This document shows, piece after piece, positions 11,156-20,193 of a stretch of 64,000 bases of DNA (the stretch's first letter is position 1; every line of letters starts with the position of its first letter). A program made the translations under genes and the position numbers. Source of the stretch: Cycloclasticus sp. (GTDB taxonomy: Bacteria; Pseudomonadota; Gammaproteobacteria; Methylococcales; Cycloclasticaceae); the NCBI GenBank assembly GCA_002700385.1, contig PADC01000006.1:248001-312000 (forward strand), in the 5' to 3' direction. Below the pieces are notes generated by a model, which ran no database searches, was not told where the DNA came from, and saw only the letters and a program-made list of their open reading frames with translations.

Positions 11156-11628
11156 GATTTTAGTTCTTTTTCCAATTCGGTCATTAAGCCGGCACACGCA
11201 TCCTCCACAAGGTCAAAGACGCGTTCAAAACCATTACCCTGTCCATAATAAGGATCAGGCACTTCTTTCAATGTGGTCCGCGTCGCAAAATCCAATATAA
11301 ATTTAACTTTATGTCGATGTTCTGTTGGGCAATTTTCCAATGTCAGGTAATGGTTATCTTGATCCGCGACCAGTAGATAATCAAATTCTTCAAAATCATA
11401 ATCATCCAGCTGCCTGGCCATTAAATCACGTATATCCACATGCCGGGATAAAGCCGTTTGTATTGACCTTTCATCAGGCTTTTTACCCACGTGGTAGGCA
11501 TGAGTACCCGCAGAATCAACAGCAATTGAATCTTGCAATCCCTTTTCTTTTATCATCTGGCGAAAAATCCCGTGTGCTGTTGGCGATCGGCAAATATTAC
11601 CCATACAGATAAACAATACATTAATCAT
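11152..11628 (-). CDS. Low-molecular-weight protein-tyrosine-phosphatase
   Basis: This 158-residue cytoplasmic phosphatase has the P-loop CMGNICRS at residues 8-15 (Cys8 nucleophile, Arg14) and the general-acid loop VPDPYYGQG near residue 120, both diagnostic of the LMW-PTP family. It overlaps the end of kdsB by four bases, so it belongs to the lpxK-ycaR-kdsB unit. The same order, with a PtpA-like gene behind kdsB, is known in Pseudomonas. The physiological substrate cannot be read from the sequence. Confidence 0.93.
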   Translation of the reverse strand: MINVLFICMGNICRSPTAHGIFRQMIKEKGLQDSIAVDSAGTHAYHVGKKPDERSIQTALSRHVDIRDLMARQLDDYDFEEFDYLLVADQDNHYLTLENCPTEHRHKVKFILDFATRTTLKEVPDPYYGQGNGFERVFDLVEDACAGLMTELEKELKS

Positions 11629-12383
11629 TGTGTTAACACCTTATTAATTCGGTCAAGATCATCTTGAGTATCAACACCTGCTGCCGGTATTTCAGCAACA
11701 GATGGCACATATATTTTTTCACCCATTGACAAGATTCGAAGTTGCTCCAATGATTCAATTTGCTCTAGCTGGCTGACTGGCCACGCGACATATCGACGTA
11801 AAAAGCCTGCGGTATAACTATAAATACCGATATGTCGAAAATGATTCATCGACTCAATAACGGGGTTGTCTGGAAATGCTTCTCGGTCCCAAGGGATAGG
11901 TGCTCGACTAAAATACAACGCATAATCCTTCACATCTCTCACCACTTTGACGGCATTCGGGTTAAAAATTTCCGCCTCATCAAGAACCGGGGCACACAAA
12001 CTGGCAACTTGCGCTATTTTTTGTTCCATTAAAGCAGTGGCGGCTTTTTTTATAAGCGCGGGAGGAATCAATGGTTCATCACCCTGGCAATTAACAATAA
12101 CCGTCTCATCAGGCCACGATAAGGTATCAGCCACCTCTGTTAACCTCTCAGTGCCGCTCGTATGGGTTGCTGACGTCATCACAGCACTAAAACCCGACTG
12201 CTTCACACAGCTTAATATTCGTTCATCATCTGTGGCCACCACGACTTCTTGCGCTCCTGCCAACGAGGCTTTTTCACAGACGTGCAAAACCATTTCTTTT
12301 CCTGCTATCTTAAGCAAAGGTTTGCCCGGCAGTCTTGATGATGCATAACGCGCGGGAATAACGACTTTAAACACTTTATCCAT
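11625..12383 (-). CDS. kdsB: 3-deoxy-manno-octulosonate cytidylyltransferase
   Basis: KdsB activates KDO as CMP-KDO for lipopolysaccharide inner-core synthesis. The 252 residues show the nucleotidyltransferase start VVIPARYASSRLPGKPL, the VATDDERI segment, the TSGTERLTEV motif and the metal-binding NCQGDEPLIPP. It overlaps the upstream ycaR-like gene by eight bases and the downstream phosphatase by four, so the genes are tightly coupled. Confidence 0.98.
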   Translation of the reverse strand: MDKVFKVVIPARYASSRLPGKPLLKIAGKEMVLHVCEKASLAGAQEVVVATDDERILSCVKQSGFSAVMTSATHTSGTERLTEVADTLSWPDETVIVNCQGDEPLIPPALIKKAATALMEQKIAQVASLCAPVLDEAEIFNPNAVKVVRDVKDYALYFSRAPIPWDREAFPDNPVIESMNHFRHIGIYSYTAGFLRRYVAWPVSQLEQIESLEQLRILSMGEKIYVPSVAEIPAAGVDTQDDLDRINKVLTQ

Positions 12384-12576
12384 TGTGTGTTCTAAGTGCT
12401 TCAGCCTCGTCAGCAGTCAGCTGCCTTGCTTCATTGATGAGCATAATAGGAATATCATCCTTAATTTCATACGCCAAACGACAAGGAATACACACCAGTT
12501 CTTGCTCTTGTTTTAAATATTTCAAACTTGATTTGCAAGCAGGGCAAGCCAAAATTTCCAACAATTTCTTATCCAT
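12376..12576 (-). CDS. Trm112/YcaR family small zinc-ribbon protein
   Basis: A 66-residue protein with two cysteine pairs, CPAC near residue 11 and CIPC near residue 29, which form a likely zinc site, followed by the conserved LAYEIKDDIPIML segment. It belongs to the UPF0434/Trm112 family found between lpxK and kdsB in most gammaproteobacteria. Eukaryotic Trm112 activates methyltransferases; the bacterial role is unproven. It overlaps lpxK and kdsB by eight bases each. Confidence 0.92.
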   Translation of the reverse strand: MDKKLLEILACPACKSSLKYLKQEQELVCIPCRLAYEIKDDIPIMLINEARQLTADEAEALRTHNG

Positions 12577-13567
12577 TAGTTATCTCTTTTATCTGTGACA
12601 GTAATGCCAAACCAAATTTTTCCGTCATTTTCGCTTTGATAGGTACATACCAGTGCCTTTCATTGGCCATAAACGTGCACTTAACCGCATCTTTTTCGGT
12701 CATCAAAACCGGTTTTTCATCGTTAAAGTTTATATCGCTTTGCGTGTATTTAAAATGATCAGGGAAAATATGCGCCTCAACAGACAAGCCAAATTTCTTT
12801 AGATGTGAAAAAAAACGGGATGGGTTGCCCAAACCAGCTAGCGCGTGGCAAGGCGTTGATGATAAATCAGTCAACTCTACTCGCTGCGACTCATCAATTA
12901 ATTTAATCGCCTCTTTTCCCTCTACTTTCAACGGGTATTCATTTGTATTAGCCAACCCATTACAGACAATGAAGTCAACGGTTTCCAGACGACTTACTGG
13001 CTCACGCAATGGACCGGCTGGCAAAAGATAACGGTTACCATAACGGCGCTCTCCATCCACTAATGCAATCTCAATATCGCGTTGTAACGCATAATGCTGT
13101 AGACCATCATCTGAAATGATAATATCGCATTGATGACGGTCAATCAGTGCTTGAGCACTTTCCACGCGATTGGGGCCTACTGCCACAGGACAATCAGTGC
13201 GCCTTGCTAATATTTTAGCCTCATCTCCCACGACCCGAGAATCACTGTCCTCACGAACCTGTTGCGGCCAGTTTGACGCAATACCACCATACCCTCGGCT
13301 AACAATACCCGGCGAATAGCCTGCAGACCTTAAAAGCTCGGCTACCCAAATAACAACCGGGGTCTTGCCTGTTCCACCCACTGTAATATTACCAACGATG
13401 ATAACAGGCACACTAAGGCGAGTAGAGGTCAGCCACCCCTTGCCATAAAATAACGCTCTCAATTTAACAACTAGACCAAACAGCCAAGAAAATGGAATAA
13501 AAAGCAACGCAATCGGACGCTGCCCATACCACATACTATCGAAAAATCGACTGATTTTATGGCTCAT
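12569..13567 (-). CDS. lpxK: Tetraacyldisaccharide 4'-kinase
   Basis: LpxK phosphorylates the 4' position of the lipid A disaccharide at the inner membrane. The 332 residues carry an N-terminal membrane-association segment (residues about 15-40), the Walker A loop GNITVGGTGKTP (59-70), the SRGYGG motif and the IISDDGLQHYAL segment. It is preceded by exbD and exbB and followed by ycaR and kdsB, the usual lipid A/KDO cluster. Confidence 0.97.
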   Translation of the reverse strand: MSHKISRFFDSMWYGQRPIALLFIPFSWLFGLVVKLRALFYGKGWLTSTRLSVPVIIVGNITVGGTGKTPVVIWVAELLRSAGYSPGIVSRGYGGIASNWPQQVREDSDSRVVGDEAKILARRTDCPVAVGPNRVESAQALIDRHQCDIIISDDGLQHYALQRDIEIALVDGERRYGNRYLLPAGPLREPVSRLETVDFIVCNGLANTNEYPLKVEGKEAIKLIDESQRVELTDLSSTPCHALAGLGNPSRFFSHLKKFGLSVEAHIFPDHFKYTQSDINFNDEKPVLMTEKDAVKCTFMANERHWYVPIKAKMTEKFGLALLSQIKEITNG

Positions 13568-13585
13568 AACGCGACAAGACTTAAT

Positions 13586-14005
13586 TTATTTTTCAGGCTT
13601 TGGCTCATTTGCCGCAAACGTAATATTAACAAAACCCAATTGAGCTGCTGCATCCAGCACCGTAATAACAGATTGATGCGTCGCTTGACCATCTGCACTG
13701 ATTAATAAAGGTGGGTTTTTACGTTCGCCTGCTGCTTGTTTCAACGCTTTTTTAATTGTTTCCAAACCGGAATTTACCACCTCTTTTTGATTAATAAAGA
13801 AACGGTTTTTCATGTCGACACTGATTTCCAGCGTCTCCGTTGCTGTTTTACGCTCACCCGATGCTTGAGGTAGCTCAATTTTTAGCTGTGTTTCGCGATC
13901 GAACGTTGTCGTTACCATGAAGAAAATAAGCAGCAAAAAAACCACATCTATTAACGGTGTTAAATTGAGATCAAACTCTTCAGTTTTTCTACGTTTAAAA
14001 TTCAT
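13586..14005 (-). CDS. exbD: ExbD/TolR family biopolymer transport protein
   Basis: This 139-residue inner-membrane protein has one transmembrane helix (about residues 18-36) that contains the essential aspartate, Asp20, in the LTPLIDVVFLLLIFF motif, followed by a periplasmic domain. With the neighbouring ExbB it would form a proton-driven motor that energises TonB-dependent outer-membrane transport or a related process. The exbB-exbD-lpxK order is common in gammaproteobacteria, where the exact partner of this copy is often unknown. Confidence 0.9.
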   Translation of the reverse strand: MNFKRRKTEEFDLNLTPLIDVVFLLLIFFMVTTTFDRETQLKIELPQASGERKTATETLEISVDMKNRFFINQKEVVNSGLETIKKALKQAAGERKNPPLLISADGQATHQSVITVLDAAAQLGFVNITFAANEPKPEK

Positions 14006-14010
14006 GTAGG

Positions 14011-14619
14011 TTACTCACGCTCTCCATGCATCATTTCAACGAGTTTGAGTGCTTCACTTTCCATGTTGATCACCAGCTCGTCTACCTTGCCTCTAAAATA
14101 GCGATAGAACATCAATGAAGGAATGGCAACTGACATGCCTGACGCTGTCGTAATAAGGGCTTGCGATATGCCTTCTGCTAAAACAGCCGGATCTCCAACT
14201 CCATGTGCCGTAATGGCAGCAAAAACTTTAATCATGCCAATCACCGTTCCCAGCAAACCCAATAACGGGGTAATGGAAGCTATGGTACCGAGCGAGTTCA
14301 AAAACTTTTCTAACTCATGTGCCACCTGGCGACCCACTTCTTCAATACTTTCTCGCATGATTTCACGGCCATGAGACTGGTTGACAATGCCAGCAGCCAA
14401 TACACGGCCCAGCGGCGAACTCAACGATAAACTTTGTATTTTACTTTTATCTAATTGGTTCGCTTTGTGCAATTTCCAAACGGAAGAGACCAAATCACTC
14501 GGAAGAATTTTTTTACTGCTCAGTGACCAAAATCGCTCTCCAATGATTGCCAACGAAATAATTGAACAGACAATAATCGGGACCATTAACCAGCCACCCT
14601 TTATTAAAATTTCTAGCAC
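14011..14619 (-). CDS. exbB: MotA/TolQ/ExbB family proton channel protein
   Basis: The 202 residues contain three membrane helices: near residues 8-27 (GGWLMVPIIVCSIISLAII), then two in the conserved MotA/TolQ/ExbB block (about residues 105-170) with the GLLGTVIGMIKVFAAI and GISQALITTASGMSVAIPSL motifs. It sits five bases before exbD and would be its motor partner. The family can serve TonB, Tol or other systems; no tonB gene is adjacent. Confidence 0.9.
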   Translation of the reverse strand: MLEILIKGGWLMVPIIVCSIISLAIIGERFWSLSSKKILPSDLVSSVWKLHKANQLDKSKIQSLSLSSPLGRVLAAGIVNQSHGREIMRESIEEVGRQVAHELEKFLNSLGTIASITPLLGLLGTVIGMIKVFAAITAHGVGDPAVLAEGISQALITTASGMSVAIPSLMFYRYFRGKVDELVINMESEALKLVEMMHGERE

Positions 14620-14686
14620 AATGTCCTCTAACTAAAATTAATAAATCATTTCTCCATATTACTGTATTTTTCTTTCTTAGGCATCT

Positions 14687-17005
14687 TTAGTCTTGATCAA
14701 AGCTTGCTTTAGTCGTCCAATTCCAGAACTTAAAAGCCTCTTCACGAAAACTCTTTAACTCTATCGGCTTATTGTTAACAAAGTGTGCTGTGATGGCCCC
14801 TTGTTCAGCCGTATTAAATGTTTTAATACCGAGCGTTTTATATCGCTTAACAACCGTTTTCTTTGGAAAACCAAATCGGTTTTTATAACCCGCAGAAAAT
14901 AAGACAAACTCTGGATCAGCGGCTTTAATAAAATCGATCGTAGACGAAGATGTACTGCCATGGTGTGGCGCAATCAAGACATCATTTTTTAATTTTTCAG
15001 ACTGAGACCTCACCAGTGAAGACTCCACATGTTTCTCAATATCGCCCGTTAATAAAACACGACCATTGCTTGAACTGACTTTGAGTACACACGAGGCATT
15101 GTTCCCATCAAACAGATGATCGACAGCGGGACTCAGAAACTCAAAGCTCACCCCATCTGATTTCCAGCCCATACCGACCTCGCATAAGACGGGGCTATCC
15201 TTTGGAAACATTTCCGGAACACTGGTCAGTACCTGCTTTACAGGCAAACTGGATAAAACGGTTTGCGCACCTCCTGCATGATCATTATCCCCATGACTGA
15301 TGATTAATTGATCCACTTTCTTAACCCCTTCACCCAGTAAATAAGGAATAATCACGGTCGACGCCACATCAGTTTTTTCACTGTATTTAGCTCCCGTATC
15401 AAACACAACCGTGTGCTCGGCCGTATGAATGATGGCCGATAAGCCTTGACCCACATCTAAAAGCACCAACTTAAATTCCTCTTGTTCTAATTCGTCAGCC
15501 TGAATCGGGAAAAATAGAGGTAAAAAAAGAAAACACGCTAACGGTTTTGGCAGCACACATTTAGGCATTAATATAAAAGCAACCCCCATGACAGCCAGCA
15601 CACAGGCAAGCAATGAAATAGGCGACCAGAGTAAAGTCGAAAACTCAAGAGAAGCCAATTCATTCAATAAAAACCACAAAAGGTCAAAAAGAAACGCACA
15701 CCAATTTAATAAAAGCACACCGAGAGAATAATCAATGACGGATAAAAGCAAAGCAAAAATCAACAGCGGCACAACCACAAAGCTTATAAACGGTACCGCA
15801 ACCAAATTTGCCAGCGGCCCGACTAATGACACTTGTTGGAAAAAAAATACGGTCAAAGGCATCAAACCGATAGAAACCCACCATTGAACCCGAACTAATT
15901 GCCGTGCAAACCCTGTTTTCTTCACGCGCCCCACTACACCGTACAAAATGACCAAAACAGCCCCAAATGACAACCAAAAACCGGGCGACATTGGCGCCAA
16001 TGGGTCATACACAAGCACCGCGAGCAAGGCCACCGAGATAATGTGAAAAGGCTTGTAATGCCGTTGCCATAATACACCACACAACACCACTGACAGCATA
16101 ATGAGGGCCCGCTGAGTCGGCAACGAAAAACCAGCCAGTGCGGCATAAAAAGTTGCAGAGATTATCGCCGCTACTATCGCATAGCGGTTTGCAAATCGAC
16201 TGATAAGGGGCGTTCTCAAGACAAGCCAGCGAATGAGTCCGAACATTAACGCACTCACTAGACCAATATGCAAACCTGAAATCGCAATCAGATGCGAAGT
16301 TCCTGTCTTACGAAAAACACCCCATTCGTTAGCACTAATGTCACTGCGATCCCCTAATACCAACGCCTTAATCACCCCTAGGTGCGCATACCCTTCAAGC
16401 GAATGATCTAAATAGCGTTGCAACGCCTCGCGCCAAGCCCCTATATGCCTTACATCGGCTTCAGCTATTCTTATATTAATATTAAGATCGGCTTGGCGAA
16501 CATAACCTGTTGCGCCTATGCCTTGATGAAACAACCATTTTTCGTAATCAAACCCATGCGGGTTAAACAGTCCATGTGGCCTTTTTAACTTAACTAATAA
16601 TTGCCATTTTTCACCTGAGTACACATTTTTATCTTGACCATACCATCTCAGTTGAATTTTTTTTGGGAAGGCAAGATCGTGTTCAGGCATCACAACTTTA
16701 TCAACGTTGAATAGAAATTTAATCGACCCCGGTTCTCTAACTGGAAGATCCGTTACCTGACCAACAATAAGAATTTCCTGAGACTCGAGTGATGCTGGTA
16801 AATAATGGCTTTGAACAAAGAGAGAATAACCTGCAGACAGGATAAAACCGAATAGTGTGAAACTAAACCAATCAGTCCATTTATAGACACCTAAAGCCAA
16901 AGCACCACCGAACAGTAAAAACCATATCGATGGCAAGGTCGGTAACAGTTGCACAGATAGAACACCTGTGAAAAAAAACACCGTCATTTTTTGAAAATTA
17001 TCCAT
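14687..17005 (-). CDS. comEC: DNA internalization-related competence protein ComEC/Rec2
   Basis: ComEC forms the inner-membrane channel for single-stranded DNA during natural transformation. The 772 residues have an N-terminal OB-like periplasmic region, a central multi-span competence domain (residues about 210-480, starting near VIKALVLGDRS and SHLIAISGLHIGL), and a C-terminal metallo-beta-lactamase-like domain with the ISHGDNDHAGG metal motif and a later APHHGS motif. It is full length and intact. The gene lies between exbB and a divergent DUF2062 gene, as in Pseudomonas. Competence itself needs further genes not seen here. Confidence 0.93.
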   Translation of the reverse strand: MDNFQKMTVFFFTGVLSVQLLPTLPSIWFLLFGGALALGVYKWTDWFSFTLFGFILSAGYSLFVQSHYLPASLESQEILIVGQVTDLPVREPGSIKFLFNVDKVVMPEHDLAFPKKIQLRWYGQDKNVYSGEKWQLLVKLKRPHGLFNPHGFDYEKWLFHQGIGATGYVRQADLNINIRIAEADVRHIGAWREALQRYLDHSLEGYAHLGVIKALVLGDRSDISANEWGVFRKTGTSHLIAISGLHIGLVSALMFGLIRWLVLRTPLISRFANRYAIVAAIISATFYAALAGFSLPTQRALIMLSVVLCGVLWQRHYKPFHIISVALLAVLVYDPLAPMSPGFWLSFGAVLVILYGVVGRVKKTGFARQLVRVQWWVSIGLMPLTVFFFQQVSLVGPLANLVAVPFISFVVVPLLIFALLLSVIDYSLGVLLLNWCAFLFDLLWFLLNELASLEFSTLLWSPISLLACVLAVMGVAFILMPKCVLPKPLACFLFLPLFFPIQADELEQEEFKLVLLDVGQGLSAIIHTAEHTVVFDTGAKYSEKTDVASTVIIPYLLGEGVKKVDQLIISHGDNDHAGGAQTVLSSLPVKQVLTSVPEMFPKDSPVLCEVGMGWKSDGVSFEFLSPAVDHLFDGNNASCVLKVSSSNGRVLLTGDIEKHVESSLVRSQSEKLKNDVLIAPHHGSTSSSTIDFIKAADPEFVLFSAGYKNRFGFPKKTVVKRYKTLGIKTFNTAEQGAITAHFVNNKPIELKSFREEAFKFWNWTTKASFDQD

Positions 17006-17148
17006 TTAGCCGCATCCATGCTCTGCTACACTTAAAACAAGTTTATTACATTAAATGAGTAACCCTGTAAAATTGCAAGAAGCTATAATGCCTCGGTGTC
17101 TACGTCCATCAAACGACACTATTTCAATTAACCTGTGACTCCGGTGTT

Positions 17149-17652
17149 ATGCCAAAAAGATTTATTAAAAAATACTACCCTGATCATAAAAAAATTAAGG
17201 AAATTAAATGCCTAAAAGTCTTTGGCCCGTTAATTCATAATCAAAACGTCTGGCACTTGAACCGTCGCTCATTTGCCGGCGCAATTTCAGTAGGCCTGTT
17301 TATTGCCTTTATTCCCTTACCAGCACAAATGCTAATTGCTGCTGCTGCTGCCATTGCGTTACACGTTAACTTACCTGTTGCAGTTGCTACCGTTTGGGTC
17401 AGCAACCCCATTACCATGCCGCCTTTGTTTTATGCCGCCTACAGAGTCGGTGCTTCTTTGATGGAAATTCCTGCCAGTGCAGAAGGCATTGATTTCTCCT
17501 TCACCATGTTACTCGATACATTAGGCGCTAGTTGGAAACCCTTCTTACTGGGTTGTTTTGTGCTGGGCTCTTCATTATCCGCCATTGGTTATGTCCTGGC
17601 TCGTGGCATATGGAGATGGTTTATCATAAGAAAGTGGCTAGCTCGTCAATAA
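17149..17652 (+). CDS. DUF2062 membrane protein
   Basis: A 167-residue protein of the DUF2062 family, with a basic N-terminus (about 40 residues) followed by hydrophobic segments near residues 57-80 and 130-155. The conserved [20 protein letters not shown] and [13 protein letters not shown] motifs are clear. The family has no established function. It is divergent from comEC and its 3' end overlaps the convergent lolD end by 15 bases. The same neighbourhood occurs in Pseudomonas. Confidence 0.85.
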   Translation: MPKRFIKKYYPDHKKIKEIKCLKVFGPLIHNQNVWHLNRRSFAGAISVGLFIAFIPLPAQMLIAAAAAIALHVNLPVAVATVWVSNPITMPPLFYAAYRVGASLMEIPASAEGIDFSFTMLLDTLGASWKPFLLGCFVLGSSLSAIGYVLARGIWRWFIIRKWLARQ

Positions 17653-18318
17653 ACCATCATCCAGCATGAACACCTTGTCCATTTTATTGGCCAATTCACT
17701 GTCGTGTGTTACAAGTAATAAACTGACGTTGAGGCGCTGGTTTAATTCCAACATTAATTGATAAACCTGCTCAGCCGTTTTTCTATCCAAATTACCTGTT
17801 GGCTCATCAGCAAGAACACATGCAGGTTGCACAACTAACGCACGAGCAATAGCAACTCGTTGCCTCTCGCCACCTGAAAGCTCGCCATAACGGTGCCCAA
17901 CTCTTTTTTCCAAGCCCACTTGTTGCAACATTTGAAAGGCGAGCTGCTTTGCTGACTCAACAGGTTCTCCACCGATCAGTAGCGGCATAGCAACATTTTC
18001 CAACGCACTGAACTCGGCTAATAAATGGTGGAATTGATAGACAAAACCTAACTGCTTATTTCTTAATGAAGCACGTTCAGCTTCTCGCAAGCCATTAATG
18101 TCCTTACCATTAATCCTGACAGTGCCTGAGCTTGGCTGATCCAAACCACCTAACAAGTGCAATAAGGTGCTTTTTCCAGAACCTGAGGTCCCCATAATGG
18201 CAATACATTCACCGCGATACAGCTGTAAATCAATGCCTTTCAGCACAGGCACAACAAGGTCTTTTTCACCAAAGGTTTTCGTTAACGCAGTACAACTTAA
18301 AAAAGGTTTATCACTCAT
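17638..18318 (-). CDS. lolD: Lipoprotein-releasing system ATP-binding protein LolD
   Basis: LolD powers release of outer-membrane lipoproteins from the inner membrane to LolA. The 226 residues have Walker [10 protein letters not shown], the ABC signature [15 protein letters not shown] and Walker B in [13 protein letters not shown]. The start at 18318 (MSDKPFL) is preferred: its ATG lies within the end of the upstream permease gene (overlap ATGAGTGA), and the longer frame to 18381 adds 21 residues with no family match. The overlap implies translational coupling with the permease. Confidence 0.96.
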   Translation of the reverse strand: MSDKPFLSCTALTKTFGEKDLVVPVLKGIDLQLYRGECIAIMGTSGSGKSTLLHLLGGLDQPSSGTVRINGKDINGLREAERASLRNKQLGFVYQFHHLLAEFSALENVAMPLLIGGEPVESAKQLAFQMLQQVGLEKRVGHRYGELSGGERQRVAIARALVVQPACVLADEPTGNLDRKTAEQVYQLMLELNQRLNVSLLLVTHDSELANKMDKVFMLDDGLLTS

Positions 18319-19558
18319 AACGCAACGCCTCCGCTGGATTAACGCGCGAGGCTTGCCAAGCAGGGTAAAGGGTTGAAACAAAGGAGAGTAAAAAAGAATA
18401 AGACGCTATCGTTGTTACATCTGACCAAATGAGTTTTGAGGGCAAATCGCTGATGTAGTAAATATCAGCAGGTAAAAATTGAACTTGAAAAAATTGCTCT
18501 ATGCTCTGCACAATCGTTTCCACGTTAATGGCTAAAGCGACACCTGCAATGACACCAATGGCGGTTCCGATTAACCCAATCAATGTGCCTTGAACCATAA
18601 AAACACTCATGATAGAACGCGGTGTAAACCCTAATGTTCTTAGGATAGCAATTTCTGATTGCTTATCAGTCACCACCATCACCAAGGTAGACACAATATT
18701 AAAGGCAGCCACAGCCACTATCAGCATTAAAATAATGAACATAACCCGCTTTTCCGTTTTAATCGCTCTAAAAAAGTTACTATGCTCCATTGTCCAGTTT
18801 GAGATACGGTAATTTGATGTTAACACCTTTGCTATGGAATGCGTGACATAGGGCGCTTGAAATAAATCTTTTAACTTTAACCGGATACCCGTTACGCCGC
18901 CATTTAAACGCATTAATTTTGACCCATCTGTTAAATGAATCAACGCTAAATTACGGTCATATTCATACATCCCCACCTCAAAAAAACCAGCGACAGTAAA
19001 ACGGCGAAGTCTGGGTAATATGCCGGCCGGCGTTGGCGTGACCTGTGGCGTAATAACAGTGACTTTATCACCAACACCCACTTGTAAATAACGGGCCAAT
19101 TCTGACCCCAAAACGATACTAAAATCACTCGGTGTTAACTGCTCTAAATTACCCTCAATCATTTTCTCTGCAATATCAGAAACCTCGCCTTCTTTCTCTG
19201 GCAAAACGCCTCTTAATAAGCTACCGCTCACCCGCCCATTCGCACTTAACATGACTTCTGCTCTAACAAAAGGCGCCCAACCTATTATCTCTTCATTGCC
19301 GATTAAGTCGCCGCCCAGTTGTTGCCAGGTGTCCAATGCATTTCGGTGTTCAGAAACAGTGACATGAGAGGCCATTCCCAAAATTTTTTCGCGAAGCTGA
19401 GCTTCAAACCCATTCATAACCGATAGTACGGTAATAAGCGCCATAACCCCCAGGGCCACACCCAGCATAGAGGTCATACTAATAAAGGAAATAAAACCCG
19501 AGCGCTGCTTAGCTCGCGTGTATCGTAAGCCTATAAAAATTTCGATTGGTTTAAACAT
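18311..19558 (-). CDS. lolC: Lipoprotein-releasing ABC transporter permease (LolC/LolE family)
   Basis: A 415-residue FtsX-like permease with an N-terminal helix (about residues 25-50), a large periplasmic domain and three C-terminal helices (about residues 270-400) containing the [20 protein letters not shown] cytoplasmic loop. It ends in NPAEALRYE, the conserved C-terminus of the family. There is only one permease gene next to lolD, so this species may use a homodimeric LolF-type transporter in place of separate LolC and LolE. That is inferred from this window only; a second copy could lie elsewhere. Confidence 0.9.
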   Translation of the reverse strand: MFKPIEIFIGLRYTRAKQRSGFISFISMTSMLGVALGVMALITVLSVMNGFEAQLREKILGMASHVTVSEHRNALDTWQQLGGDLIGNEEIIGWAPFVRAEVMLSANGRVSGSLLRGVLPEKEGEVSDIAEKMIEGNLEQLTPSDFSIVLGSELARYLQVGVGDKVTVITPQVTPTPAGILPRLRRFTVAGFFEVGMYEYDRNLALIHLTDGSKLMRLNGGVTGIRLKLKDLFQAPYVTHSIAKVLTSNYRISNWTMEHSNFFRAIKTEKRVMFIILMLIVAVAAFNIVSTLVMVVTDKQSEIAILRTLGFTPRSIMSVFMVQGTLIGLIGTAIGVIAGVALAINVETIVQSIEQFFQVQFLPADIYYISDLPSKLIWSDVTTIASYSFLLSFVSTLYPAWQASRVNPAEALRYE

Positions 19559-19601
19559 AGCTGCGAATTAGATCATAAAATTGTATTTTAAGTGTGGTTA
19601 C

Positions 19602-19643
19602 TCTATAGAGAATTATCAATATTTTCTCTATAGATGCTATATT
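19602..19643 (+). promoter_or_regulatory. Inverted repeat and -10 element before the small secreted protein
   Basis: Two perfect 11-base arms (19602-19612 and 19624-19634, core TCTATAGA) are separated by an 11-base AT-rich spacer. Four bases later comes a -10-like TATATT (19638-19643). The repeat therefore covers the place where a -35 element would sit, which looks like an operator. The regulator is unknown. Confidence 0.5.
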
Positions 19644-19672
19644 AGGACTAGAAATCACATAGGGACATCAAC

Positions 19673-19975
19673 ATGACTTTAAAGAAAATCATTTTCGCTG
19701 GCATTATTTTCATGACATCGATAGCAACCCATGCTGACGTGTTACTGCTGGACGTTATCAACAAAGAACCTGAAAACTCTATTGAGGGTTTGCTTAGACC
19801 CAAAAATGGACAAACAATGGACAAAGTCAGGTCGCAGTTCGGTGAACCGCTTAAAGTATATCCTGCGGTTGGCGAACCCCCTATTACACGTTGGAACTAC
19901 GAAGAATACGCCGTATATTTTGAACATAATTTAGTTATTCACAGCGTCGTTAACAAACCCAAAAAAGCGCCTTAG
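19673..19975 (+). CDS. Small secreted protein of unknown function
   Basis: The 100-residue product has a clear signal peptide (about residues 1-21, cleavage after ATHA). The mature part is about 79 residues, with a segment TMDKVRSQFGEP followed by PPITRWNYEEYAVYFEHNLVIHSV. The pattern of helix, then a W-x-Y strand and a strand repeat is reminiscent of small BamE/SmpA-like periplasmic domains, but I do not recognise a named family. It is flanked by a palindromic operator-like site upstream and a hairpin at its stop codon. Probably monocistronic. Confidence 0.75.
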   Translation: MTLKKIIFAGIIFMTSIATHADVLLLDVINKEPENSIEGLLRPKNGQTMDKVRSQFGEPLKVYPAVGEPPITRWNYEEYAVYFEHNLVIHSVVNKPKKAP

Positions 19976-19994
19976 TGCGAAAAGAAGGCGTTTT
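19968..19994 (+). terminator. Possible terminator overlapping the stop codon of the secreted protein gene
   Basis: A 6-bp stem (CGCCTT 19968-19973 / AAGGCG 19985-19990) with an 11-base loop is followed by four T. It covers the TAG stop codon at 19973. The T-run is short, so termination would be partial. Confidence 0.45.
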
Positions 19995-20111
19995 GATTAA
20001 GCTCACCCTGTGGGCAACAGGCCGCTCATCGTTAAATCAATTTTAGATAACACCCGGCTAACAAAACATCGGATTAAGCTTGCCTGAGCCCACACTGCTC
20101 AGGCTTTTTTT
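19995..20111 (+). ncRNA. Possible structured RNA or 3' UTR ending in a strong terminator
   Basis: The 117 bases between the hairpin at the secreted-protein stop codon and the terminator at 20111 contain a short hairpin (CCTGT/ACAGG near 20008-20022) and two copies of the motif GATTAAGCT (near 19995 and 20072). They contain no ORF. This could be a small RNA, or just the 3' UTR of the secreted-protein gene. No known RNA family is recognised. Confidence 0.25.
20082..20111 (+). terminator. Rho-independent terminator
   Basis: A perfect 8-bp stem (GCCTGAGC 20082-20089 / GCTCAGGC 20097-20104) with a 7-base loop is followed by seven T. It ends transcription entering from the left, about 80 bases before mfd. 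Confidence 0.9.
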
Positions 20112-20193
20112 CATTCAAATGGAACACATTCAACGTTTTGTTTATGAGAAAATGACGCCTTATTTTTACCCCATTTGTTAAACACTTTCAGTT

